From: Apoda limacodes
Lineage: Eukaryota > Arthropoda > Insecta > Lepidoptera > Limacodidae
Assembly (NCBI GenBank): GCA_946406115.1
Contig: OX291544.1
Span: 1,364,001-1,428,000, forward strand
Reading direction: 5' to 3'
Length of the DNA: 64,000 bases
The stretch's first letter is position 1. Each line of letters starts with the position of its first letter. The position numbers were made by a program, and so were the translations under genes. Positions 31,349 to 40,543 of this stretch are shown one piece after another. The notes beneath the pieces are model-generated. The model was not told where the DNA came from and searched no databases. It worked only from the letters and a program-made list of their open reading frames with translations.

Positions 31349-32410
31349 GGGCCACTTGCGCTCCTCAGGGTTAGCGCCATTTTTGTCAAGTTATAAAGTT
31401 AACCTGAGTCAAAGTCATATTTGTCTTGCGCTACTACTTAACCCGGGTCACTGCCGAGTTAAATATTAAAAATTTAACCCGCCTCCATCGGAGGGTTAAG
31501 TCACTAACTCCGCCATATTGCGCCAACATTTTTAAGTAAAATTCGTGTTGATATCGGTTTTCTATTATTTTTTTATTAATTTATATTATTTTTCGACTAT
31601 GAGTAGGTACCTATAAATAGGTAGGTAGGTAGGTAGACAAAATTTAATTTTCTGACAAATACATTTACTTAAACCATTTTAATAGAACTGTGCAAGAATA
31701 AAGTCTTTAGGTATTTTAAAAGTATGAGAACAAAACTTTTACTCACTATTCTCAGATAATAATTATGTGTAACACTGAATTCCGAGGTTCATTATTTTTG
31801 TTTCTGCTGCCTACTGGCATTCTAGGTACCTCGGTTTTTTTTTTGCTATATTCAACACATACACATAGGCAAAGACTCCACCGTAAATTAGAGCAAGAAC
31901 GAACGCCATAGGTCCATTTTTAACACTTTCTACTTGCACAATTCAAATTAAATAAATATGTAGTGAATAAACCGACAGACTGAGTACCTACGTACGCCTA
32001 TAATGCAAAACATGGAATAACACAATTTTTAAAAGCATCTTTCATTCCTAAAACGTCATTCATAAACATCTGGCCATCGGCTGCATGGCATCACGAGGGA
32101 GTCGAAGGACGACATAATAAAGTATTATATTTGAAAGTTCATTGTAGAAGAATAACAGAGATTGTAAAAAGAGATAGATTTATTGTTTCTAACAAGAGAG
32201 AGCGAGACCCATATATACTTATGCAAGAATTTCTTATTTAGGCGGTTTATAACAGGATGCACATTTAATTTTATTATGTTGTCACTTCTGAGGAATAGTT
32301 AACTTTCTGCTTCTGCAAGACAATTGACGAGTTATCTAGTTATACATTTGACCCAGGTTTAGTTATTTAGCTAGTTATTTATTTAACCCTGAATCTTCCG
32401 CAAGTCAGCC
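31349..32410. mobile_element. Harbinger-type non-autonomous DNA transposon (1.06 kb)
   Basis: Flanked by TTA at 31346-31348 and 32411-32413, a 3-bp target duplication typical of PIF/Harbinger. The ends are GGGCCACTTGCG..TCAGGGTTA on the left and, reversed on the right, GGCTGACTTGCGG..TCAGGGTTA, similar over about 26 bp. There is no transposase inside, only (GGTA)n at 31616 and AT-rich filler. The end sequences are diverged from each other, so it is not very recent. Confidence 0.6.
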
Positions 32411-32439
32411 TTAGTGTTACAGTAATACAATAAAAAGTA

Positions 32440-33070
32440 ATGACCAAAATTTTCAAGGGCCACGTTCAAGCCAGACAGATTCACTACCGCAAGAAATATT
32501 AGATAGTTCAGGAAATGTAGAAATTGAGAGCAGTGCCATTGATTTTGATTTGGCATCTGAATCGAAAGCTGACTATTTTGCTTATAACTTTAGAGCGGAA
32601 TTAAGAGAGAGGACGATCGTTTATAATAATAAGCCACATACTGCGACTAATGCCTTATTAAAAATTATAAACAAATTAAAACTAAATCTTATACTAAAAG
32701 ATGCTAGAACACTTCTCAACACGACAACATTATTACAGGTTAACAGTTGTAGGAATGGACTGGCACAGTGGATTTAAAAATAATATTATAGAATATTTTG
32801 GAGACTTAAATGAAATTATAAATAAAGTAATAAATGTGAATATAGATGGTCTGCCCACGTACAAAAGCTCAAAAGCAGAATTTTGGCCTTTTTTATGTTA
32901 TATTCACGAAAGAACTACAGTTCCTGTGATTGTTATAGGAATTTACTGCGGTGTAGGAAAACCTGAAGTTAATACATTTTTAAAATCTTTTTTAACTGAA
33001 ATTAAAGAAATTCTACAAAATGTAGGTAGGTCATTTTTATGTGATTCTCCCGCAAGAGCTTTCATAAAGA
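32440..33070 (+). pseudogene. Transposon-encoded protein fragment (GIYYG / CDSPARAF type)
   Basis: Two overlapping frames form one protein: up to KDARTLLNT in the first, then YYRL.VVGMDWH, INVNIDGLPTYKSSKAEFWP, VIVIGIYCGVGKPEVNTFL and FLCDSPARAFIK in the second. A one-base shift lies near 32740. It ends at AAAGA|GTAAGT (donor 33071). From memory these blocks match large proteins of a cut-and-paste transposon group in insects, where the CDAPARAF block is followed by a zinc-binding H-x-G-Y..C..C segment, which is absent here. Role in transposition not known to me. Confidence 0.55.
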
Positions 33071-33162
33071 GTAAGTATGGAAATGTGTAAGTTGTTATAA
33101 CATAATCCATGTCCATCCACGAATATTATACATGCAAAAGTAAGTTAGTTGGTCGTTTTTAA

Positions 33163-33303
33163 ATGGCGCAACGGAAGCCACCAGTTATGCTGAAAGGCAT
33201 AGAGATAGTTAGATATGGAGAAGGACGTAGGGTATCCCTTATTGTCCCTGAAAATTCACAAGCTCCCGCAGGAATAAATATAATCGAATTAAACGCAGAC
33301 TAA
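33163..33303 (+). CDS. 46-codon ORF, unrecognised
   Basis: ATG at 33163 opens MAQRKPPVMLKGIEIVRYGE and ends IIELNAD with TAA at 33301. It has protein-like composition just after the transposon exon ending at 33070. It may be a further piece of that element. Too short to support a function. Confidence 0.2.
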   Translation: MAQRKPPVMLKGIEIVRYGEGRRVSLIVPENSQAPAGINIIELNAD

Positions 33304-33696
33304 CTACAGGAGAGCTTATTAGTATAATTAAGGAGTTGTTATAGCAATCCTACCCAGATACTCAAATTTGGCGGGTTAGATGGCAACTCGCCCGTGGTCC
33401 ACGGACCAGTTTACACATTTTAAATAGTTAGTGGTAAATTAGACCGAATACAGCGGTCCAGATTATACAAGCAGAAAAATGATAGTAACTCGCCCAAGTA
33501 AACCGTGAATGTAAAAAAAATCTTTTGTCGCACATTGACCAATGCCAGATACTTAAATAAAAACTTTTGAACCTACTTTAAAAAAAGAGTCTTCTCTAAA
33601 ACTATTGACTGTAGATAGTTGACTGTAATTGTTTATGTAAAAGATTAATAAATCTTATTAAGTTCTTTATTTACGACGATAGTTGTCAAACTAGAA

Positions 33697-34045
33697 AGAT
33701 ACGAGTGTGGCCGCCGTAATCTACGCGCACCCACAATATCGACAGGTCCCTGTCTTCAAGGCTATGAAGGCGGCGACAGCAGATATCCTCCCGGACGAAC
33801 ATACATACACCGGCACGACTCACGAAATTGTGCTCAAGTTTGTAACCGGGATAATGAAGGTATGATGTATCGGCCGGGCAGGATATCTGCGTCTCCGTTA
33901 GAAAAAGAATGGTCGGCTGCGCAGTCTCCAGATGGAGGTGGACTGCGTTAAGATTTGCGTGAATACCCCTAATGTTGCAAAAGTCCACATTAAATGTGGA
34001 TGGAGCGGCCGCTGAATAAACTCTTTTTCTTTTATTTCTTGCCAT
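33697..34045 (-). pseudogene. L1a ORF2, N-terminal endonuclease
   Basis: MARNKRKRVYSAAAPSTFNV then DFCNIRGIHANLNAVH, LTETQI (catalytic Glu), and HYPGYKLEHN, ending in ILWVRVDYGGHTRI where homology stops. It is the cleanest N-terminus of the family in the window: basic, then the AP-endonuclease fold. The Asp-Asn and SDH motifs are beyond the break. Confidence 0.88.
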
Positions 34046-34278
34046 ATTTTTTATTTTTTGAAAGTGTTATTTAGATTAAAGATGAGGATTCACTGCACTG
34101 ACAGCTTAGAGGACAAAAGGTGCGGTACTAGAACTGCCAAAGCTCGCCACAGATGATACGGTTACTGGCACGGCGGGCGGAAGGGCCCCTGATCCCCCTC
34201 TGTTGTAGTAGCCGGGTCCACTCCGGTCTCCTTCTCCGGCACGACTACCACTTCAGATACTTTACACAGGCTGGCGAA

Positions 34279-34461
34279 TCAGCCTCCCAGGGCGGAGATT
34301 AAGTGATCCCTGGGTTCGGGATCCCGTTCAACCTGCGGGCGGCCAGCGGTCAGCCGTTTCATCAGGTCTCCCTGACCGCCGAACCAGCACGCCGCGTCTT
34401 CGCCGAGCATGACAGCAACAAGTACCGCCGGTCCTCCGCTGTCCGCGCAGCGAATCCTCAA
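34279..34461 (-). pseudogene. Possible end of L1a ORF1
   Basis: An open frame upstream of ORF2 on the same strand ends RDPEPRDHLISALGG with a stop about 235 bp before the ORF2 ATG, in sequence conserved with copy A. This is the place expected for the end of ORF1 of a two-ORF LINE. No ORF1 motif is visible in the short piece left. Confidence 0.35.
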
Positions 34462-34560
34462 AGAGCTCTGGCAACCTTACTCACCGCCAGGAACACAACA
34501 CTACTCAATGTTAGTGTTATTGTGGCCGCGGTTTTCTGTAAGGTGGAGGTACTTCCCCAG

Positions 34561-34648
34561 TTCGGGCCGCTCATTCGAGCAAGTACTCGCTATGCCCTGC
34601 TTTAGTTGTTCGGGTGGCTTATTCGAGCGAGTACTTGCAGTGCCCTAC
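34561..34648. repeat. 48-bp direct repeat x 2
   Basis: TTCGGGCCGCTCATTCGAGC at 34561 and TTCGGGTGGCTTATTCGAGC at 34609 head two related units (GAGTACTCGC/TGCCCT and GAGTACTTGC/TGCCCT). It lies at the 5' side of the L1a leader, so it may be leader promoter repeats of the LINE, or chance neighbours. Confidence 0.6.
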
Positions 34649-34664
34649 CTCTCTTCAAACCTAA

Positions 34665-35330
34665 ATTGTTTTAAGTAGTAATAGATCAAATCTATTTTAA
34701 GGTCAACTTTAGGATATATTGTCTTAAATAATCATACATAAATTCTTGTTTGCTATAACTTTTTCTGAACTAACCTTAAAAATTCTATATTGTCTGAAGT
34801 CTTACTTCGTTAGGAGAAATATGATTTTATGCCATTTTACATCATTTATGATACTGATATAAATATTATGCTGATTTTTAAAACCAACAAAATTGCTTAG
34901 ACTGTTACTAAAATTACAATCATAGACTTTTAAATTACATTTATAACATAAAAAATAAAAATTAAGTAGTTTCAATTTATTTAATAGCAAATTTGACATT
35001 TACAACTTTAAATTTCAAGGTTCTTTAATTGTTTTTTTATATTTATTTTGCGGAATTTATAGGGCGCGTCTGTTTTGTAACATTATCTGTCAATTTTAAA
35101 AGAGAATCAAGCGCGCGTTTCAAATTTACAGTCTCAAACAACATGATTCATCCTGTTTTTGATAATAATAAATTAGTTACAAATTTGTTTGCCATATTAG
35201 TAATAATCATTTATGGAATCAAATATTTACTAAGTTCACCATTATTTTTCTTAACAATAATTACATAAAAGCAAACAAGTATTAAATTTTATTTATGTAG
35301 ACCTGCTTCGAATCTGGACTAATGCCCTTT
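34665..35330. other. No recognisable gene
   Basis: AT-rich; short open frames without motifs. Confidence 0.5.
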
Positions 35331-35640
35331 CTAAGCCTTAACTAAGTATTGTAGATATCTTGAAAACTGTTGCTATGGATGAAGTCAACCTTCAGGATAT
35401 CTTGAAGTCTGTCTTAAAAATTTGTTAATACTAGTCTCTCCTAAGTGCGACTGAAGTTTATCTACAAAGTAGTATGAAGTGACTCCTAACAATCTCTTTA
35501 AATTTGTGCCCATTTTTACTTCACATTGTCTTGGAGTGTATCTAGAGGATATCCTGAGGGACATAATAGTTTTAGCCAAGACAAAAGCCCGGATTCGATA
35601 ATATGTCTTCAAGATATCTACAATTCCTTTTTAAGGCTAG
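35331..35640. mobile_element. MITE with about 33-bp inverted repeats
   Basis: CTAAGCCTTAACTAAGTATT and TGTAGATATCTTGAA at 35331-35365 correspond to the reverse complement of 35608-35640 with a few mismatches. 310 bp in total, no coding capacity. Target duplications unclear. Confidence 0.6.
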
Positions 35641-36243
35641 TCATTGCTACTTGGGAGTCGTGTCGCCCCACGCTTTACGTGGTGAAACGACAGCTTTCGT
35701 CGTAAGCGTCAAAACAATATTGGTCCATTTGTGTCAATGATGATGATGATGTCACATTTTGTGTTTCAGTTGTTTTTACGTGGAAACTAATGCAATAACT
35801 AATATACATTCAATGATTAATCTTTATCGAAGACGGTAAGCAGCAGCAACACATTTTTAAAAATTGGTAAAAAAACATTAAACTAAAACTAAATGCATTA
35901 CATTTTAGATATTGCTCACCGCCATGAAATTACAAAGCTGAATTAATTTGGAAAAATGATTTTTAATTAATAAGAAGTTTAAACAAAAAATACCGAATTG
36001 ATTAAATATTTGTGACTAAAATAAATAAATAAATTAGAAATTTTTTTTCGTATTTAAACTGTGTCATTTCGCGTCGCGCTGTCACGTCCGTTCTGAGTTA
36101 CGGTCACCGATGCGTTAGGCTGGTCGCGCTACAGATACGCCTGTAAGGATAGTTCAACCTTATCTAGCCACTCGACGCAAAGAAAAACCTAAACGCGTCA
36201 TGCTCAAAAACGTCTAATGGTTCTAGGTGTACGCAAAAAAAAA
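35641..36243. other. No recognisable gene
   Basis: Contains (TGA)n at 35740-35752 and a GC-richer patch at 36065-36150 without a recognisable frame. Confidence 0.45.
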
Positions 36244-36697
36244 CGCAAATCGATGTAGAGTTTAGCCATTTGGCACACAGGTACTTTAGGGCAAAACAAT
36301 AATTTTGAGCCGCAGTTCCTCAAATACTAAATTTTATTATTTTCCAAATTACTTTTAGGGGGTTAAAAATGAGGATATAAACTATCATTTAAGATATATA
36401 TTCGAGAAAAACACTCACCCGTCTTCTACCTGGAGGGGCCCAAACTTAGTATATTTTGAAAATACTTTTTGGATTTAAAGAAACCAAGTAGCCCAAAGGT
36501 AATAGTGTGGTATATTTTTAGCCCTTTCATTTGATACCCCGCACGATGGGTTTCTGAAAAAAAAAATTTTAAATCCCATACAAAAAATTGATGACACCAT
36601 ACCCTAAGGGAAATATTTTAAGGAACTGCGGCTCAAAATTATTGTTTTGCCCTAAAGTACCTGTGTGCCAAACGGCTAAACTCTACATCGATTTGCG
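36244..36697. mobile_element. Inverted-repeat element with 77-bp arms
   Basis: Arms 36244-36320 and 36621-36697 are reverse complements at 76 of 77 positions (single difference in TTTAGCCATTT / TTTAGCCGTTT). 454 bp long with a 300-bp AT-rich centre containing CATTTGATACCCCGCACGATG. There is no ORF. A-rich sequence borders the left arm. Confidence 0.85.
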
Positions 36698-38020
36698 GTT
36701 TTCAAGAAGAGAAATTGCCGTTGTACACCTGCCACTATAAGTGCTCTTAACAACACGAGACAAGGAGGCTCGCCTCGCGCGATACACACGGACCTAATCC
36801 TTAATCGCGTTACCATTTGCGATGAAATATTTATCTATGTAAAAACATGGCGGCCATGTTGTTTTCCGCCATTTTGATTTTTTTTACCTGCGATTCATTT
36901 TGACCAGCGTGTAGGTACACGTCATGTAAAAAGTTTACCTCTAAATGCTATAGTTATAGATTTCGAAGATCTTTTAATATACTCACGGGTTCTTTTTGAT
37001 CAAACTCCCGATACATCATTTTCACCCCGAAATCTTCTTCTGGGAGAACAATAAGCTTTAATAAACATTACTATGGCGGCCATCTTTAATTTTTGGATAA
37101 TCAAAAAAGCAACTTTTCCGTCCTTATTAAAACGTGTTAAGCGCTCATCAGGCACCTCGCTGCTCGGATTCAGAACCGGTCGGCATTAACGCTGGTCGTC
37201 TTAGCTTGTAGCCTGCGTAATTTATTAAGTACTAAATAACACTTTAAATATAATATATATGTACCTTTATATTCGTCAAGTTTGTGCATTTGATGAGTGA
37301 ATCTTGGCGGTTTGCGGAAGAGGGGACGTACTAAGTCTTAATTACTTACTTTGCTTAGTTTTATTGTACTTGCATTCATCCATATCTATCGTTATACTAG
37401 GAAGGCCTTGTCTCAGGCCGTGTATATCCTATAGGCATTTTAGTTTCTTGACATTAGGAAAATACTTACAACCTCGGCATTTTATGTGATACCTACTCAA
37501 AGTTGCCACGGTAAGTATACATTTAGTGTTATTATAATACAAAACTGGTAGCATAGCGTGGTTTAAATACCGTGGTAAATTGTAGGTAGCGAATTTAATT
37601 TATTTCGCGTAGTAAATTTGCTCATTTGTTTGTTTATGTAAGTAATTTTCGCTTTGCAATTATCGTGATCATAATGCGCGGCGCGGAGCGTGCACGTCGA
37701 GACGCGTTCTTTATATTATTTAATTTATTACCGTTCGTTTTTGCGCTATGTGTATTACCAAATCCATTAATAATGGATAGCACGACGAAAAACATAATAA
37801 TAAACGAACTTTTGACCTTTATACAGAATCGTATAAATGATTTTTTCATTCGTTTGTCGTCCGTCAACAGCAAAAGACGATAGTTTGCAAATTGTTTTTA
37901 TAAAGTATTAAGCTCTAAATAAAATTCAACTTTAGTTTTATTACGTAATACCCAAACTCCTCGGTCGTTCAACGACTATGACAAGTGAAGTGCAGTCTAC
38001 GCTATCAGACAGAGAAAATA
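36698..38020. other. Dispersed-repeat sequence, no recognisable gene
   Basis: GGCGGCCAT motifs at 36850 and 37075 belong to a common lepidopteran repeat. A 36-codon frame at 37773 (MDSTTKN..) is not supported further. Confidence 0.4.
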
Positions 38021-38920
38021 ATGCAGCGTTCGCCTTCTTGCACCCCAAAACAGGCAGAAATGGTAAAATGCGATTCCGATCCTGATCTGACATATAGATG
38101 TAATCAAGATCAATTTATTTATTGAAAACGCAAGTTGTATCCAGAATTAGAAGAGATCACATTTTTAAGAACGGATATTATGAAATTGTTTGATAACTTA
38201 AAATCAGACCAAGATATTAAATTTGCTAAACTAAATGAAGCTATCGAAGAAATTAAGGTACATAATAAGAACATAATACATACTAACTCGAAAATGGAGG
38301 AGATGTTAGAAAACACAAATAAACTGTATATTGACGTTAAAAAATTAGTAGACCATATAACTAACGAACAAAGATAATCCATGATTAAAATTAGTAATTT
38401 GCACAATCAACTAGAAAAACTACACAGAAAAAAATTAGTAACTTTATTGGAAATTGCAAATTTACCTACTACAGACAATGAGAATCTATATGAAATTTTA
38501 GACATAGTACATTCTTCACTGGGAATAAATATCAAAGATGGTGAAATAATAAATGTGCACAGGGTCAATAACCATAAGAAAAAGCCAGTAATAGTCAAAT
38601 GTAGTACAGTCAAAAGGCGAAATGAAATAATTAAAGCACTAAAACAGTATAATATTTCTAATTCTAATAATAAATACAATGCAAAGCTCATTTCAAGCCA
38701 CTTCAAAGAGGAACCAGTATATTTTTCCGAAACTCTGACTCCACAAACAAGACAGCTATATTTTATAGCACGTGCAGCACAAAAAAATCAAAAGTATAAA
38801 TAGTGCTGGATATCTAAGGGAAGAGTATTGGTAAGGAAGGAAGATGGTGCACCTGCAATAGTTATACGAAGCCTGCAACAATTGGACCAACAATCTGTGG
38901 ATAATGAGAATATAAATTGA
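38021..38920 (+). pseudogene. Retrotransposon ORF1 with FP (baculovirus FP25K-like) domain, three in-frame stops
   Basis: A single frame of 300 codons from ATG 38021 to TGA 38918-38920, broken only by TGA 38123, TAA 38375 and TAG 38801. N-terminal part CTPKQAEMVKCDSDPDLTY; a coiled coil with regular hydrophobic spacing (about 38150-38440, ENTNKLYIDVKKLVDHI then LEKLHRKKLVTLLEI); then the FP-type domain: LPTTDNENLYEI, GINIKDGEIINVHRV, KKPVIVKCSTVKRRNEIIKA, VYFSETLTPQTRQL, CWISKGRVLVRKEDG. This layout is typical of ORF1 proteins of insect LINEs that bind nucleic acid. No frameshift is present in 900 bp, which is unusual given three stops. Confidence 0.75.
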
Positions 38921-39103
38921 CTATACTGTGTTCTCTTTCTACATATTCCTATTTTATCACGTAAGTTTAAACAGCTATATTATTTACATTTATCTATAAA
39001 ATATTATTACTCTATATGTATCCTTCTATACTAATAAAATTTATACATAAACTTTTATACAAATTTACACAACATACAATACGTACTACAACTATATTAC
39101 AAA

Positions 39104-39457
39104 ATGGACTCATCTCACTCTAGTTTTGCAAATACCTCCAGTACTCCGGTTATTGACTCATCTCACTCTAGTTTTGCAAATACCTCCAGTACTCCGGTTA
39201 TTGACTCATCTCACTCTAGTTTTGCAAATACCTCCAGTACTCCGGTTATTGACTCATCTCACTCTAGTTTTGCAAATACCTCCAGTACTCCGGTTATTGA
39301 CTCATCTCCCTCTAGTTTTGCAAATACCTCCAGTACTCCGGTTATTGACTCATCTCACTCTAGTTTTGCAAATACCTCCAGTACTCCGGTTATTTCACAT
39401 GCTACGCTACAACTACTCTTCAAAATCATGTTATTTAATTCAAAATGGCTAATATAA
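39104..39457 (+). CDS. ORF of six 16-residue Ser/Thr-rich repeats
   Basis: ATG 39104 opens 117 codons: six copies of DSSHSSFANTSSTPVI, then SHATLQLLFKIMLFNSKWLI and stop at 39455. The 48-bp DNA unit (39107-39394) is exact in five copies and has one A-to-C change (H to P) in the fifth. It begins 184 bp after the FP ORF1, where the second ORF of a LINE would be expected, but no endonuclease follows. It may be a repeat-expanded start of ORF2 or an unrelated minisatellite that happens to keep frame. Product unrecognised. Confidence 0.4.
   Translation: MDSSHSSFANTSSTPVIDSSHSSFANTSSTPVIDSSHSSFANTSSTPVIDSSHSSFANTSSTPVIDSSPSSFANTSSTPVIDSSHSSFANTSSTPVISHATLQLLFKIMLFNSKWLI
39107..39394 (+). repeat. 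48-bp minisatellite x 6
   Basis: GACTCATCTCACTCTAGTTT starts every 48 bp from 39107; one substitution in 288 bp. Another reading frame is also open across it because 48 is a multiple of 3. Confidence 0.97.
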
Positions 39458-39576
39458 TACAGATAAATGCCGATATTGACAGCCACGTCAATGTCGGATC
39501 CGCGTTGGCGGTGAAAGAAGCAGAGCAGTCCAAACATGAAATTTCAGACTCAAATAAAAAATTCCATGTAATATAA
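39445..39576 (+). CDS. 43-codon ORF, unrecognised
   Basis: ATG overlapping the end of the repeat ORF opens MANIIQINADIDSHVNVGSA and ends FHVI at TAA. Composition is protein-like. It may continue the broken element. Weak support. Confidence 0.2.
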   Translation: MANIIQINADIDSHVNVGSALAVKEAEQSKHEISDSNKKFHVI

Positions 39577-39770
39577 ATTTCCAATATAAATTTTACTGCA
39601 GAGAATTGCAATAAGATTTCTTTTTACTAGAAAGTATGACCTCCAATAACCTCTAATAATAATAATTTCTTAACGGAATGAGTACTGAGTAACTGTTTCA
39701 TTCAATGATTGACGTCATTTCTACAAATCAGCTAACAAATGCGCGGAATGTATTCTTTCCCTATACTGTG

Positions 39771-40061
39771 TTAGAATAAATCACTGAACTGATCCCAAGC
39801 ATTGTATTCTTTTATTGCTACAGCTGCTTTCGCTTTTACTTCTAATTGCGAAAGTATGTATTTACATAAAATTAGTTTTTGCGTGTCAGGTGCCAAGAAT
39901 ATGGCGTTTTCACAGTTTGCTAAAAATGAATTCAATTTATCGCGAGAGCCGGCAAATGGTTTGATGAATTTAAAGAGGACTCCAATTTGTATGGTTTCTC
40001 CTCTTTCAGATTTCGATGAACCATCTTTACTTGCCATAATTATGTAATAAAATAGAAACAC
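39771..40061 (-). pseudogene. Gag fragment of an LTR retrotransposon
   Basis: MASKDGSSKSERGE then FIKPFAGSRDKLNSFLANCENA and ILCKYILSQLEVKAKAAVAI match the start of Ty3/gypsy-type gag (the FxG..xxLxxFL..C core). ATG at about 40034. The frame runs off at 39771 after about 90 codons into unrelated DNA, so the rest of gag, and any pol, is missing here. Upstream (40062-40540) could hold a leader, but no LTR pair is found. Confidence 0.6.
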
Positions 40062-40543
40062 TTAAAATTAATAATAGAATCAAATATTATCTATAGTAAA
40101 AATTGTAACTCTGACGATTTGGTGTAATAGGCGACCCGCTAAGTAACACGATGCGCACGCCTACACTATTGATAAAGCACAGGTGCAATAAGTGAGGAGC
40201 AGCTTCTTAGAATTAAATGTACAATGACAAAAATTATTAACAAAAGAAAGTACATACATACGGATAGTTATAATATTAAAATATATGTAAGTATATTAGA
40301 TCTAGAACACGGAACACGAAACTTGTTAAATCTCTTTAGCACTATGTAAAATATTTTGATATTTGTGTATGATTTTTCACTATCACTTTTTACACTTACA
40401 GGATTACGAAGTGATAGAAGCACGGTAACATACTTATGAATTAATCAGCGTGAGTAGCCCAGTCACGCCGAAATCTAGACGATACTGCTTTTCAAGAAAT
40501 TGATAACTTTTCAGGAGCAACACGATGTTAATCTTTCAGGAAT
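40062..40543. other. Possible leader of the gag fragment
   Basis: No gene or clear LTR. The sequence ATCTTTCAGGAATGTCCG.. at 40530 and TTTTCAGAAACGATG after 42816 flank the large inverted-repeat element. Confidence 0.35.

Larger units (their letters stand above)
33697..34480 (-). mobile_element. LINE family L1a, 5' end only
   Basis: Minus-strand copy running from upstream of the leader (about 34480) through ATG at 34045 to the middle of the endonuclease (33697), and stopping there. It matches the copy A leader at 25500-25750 and keeps a longer leader. It is unusual in retaining the 5' and lacking the 3' part. Confidence 0.9.
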
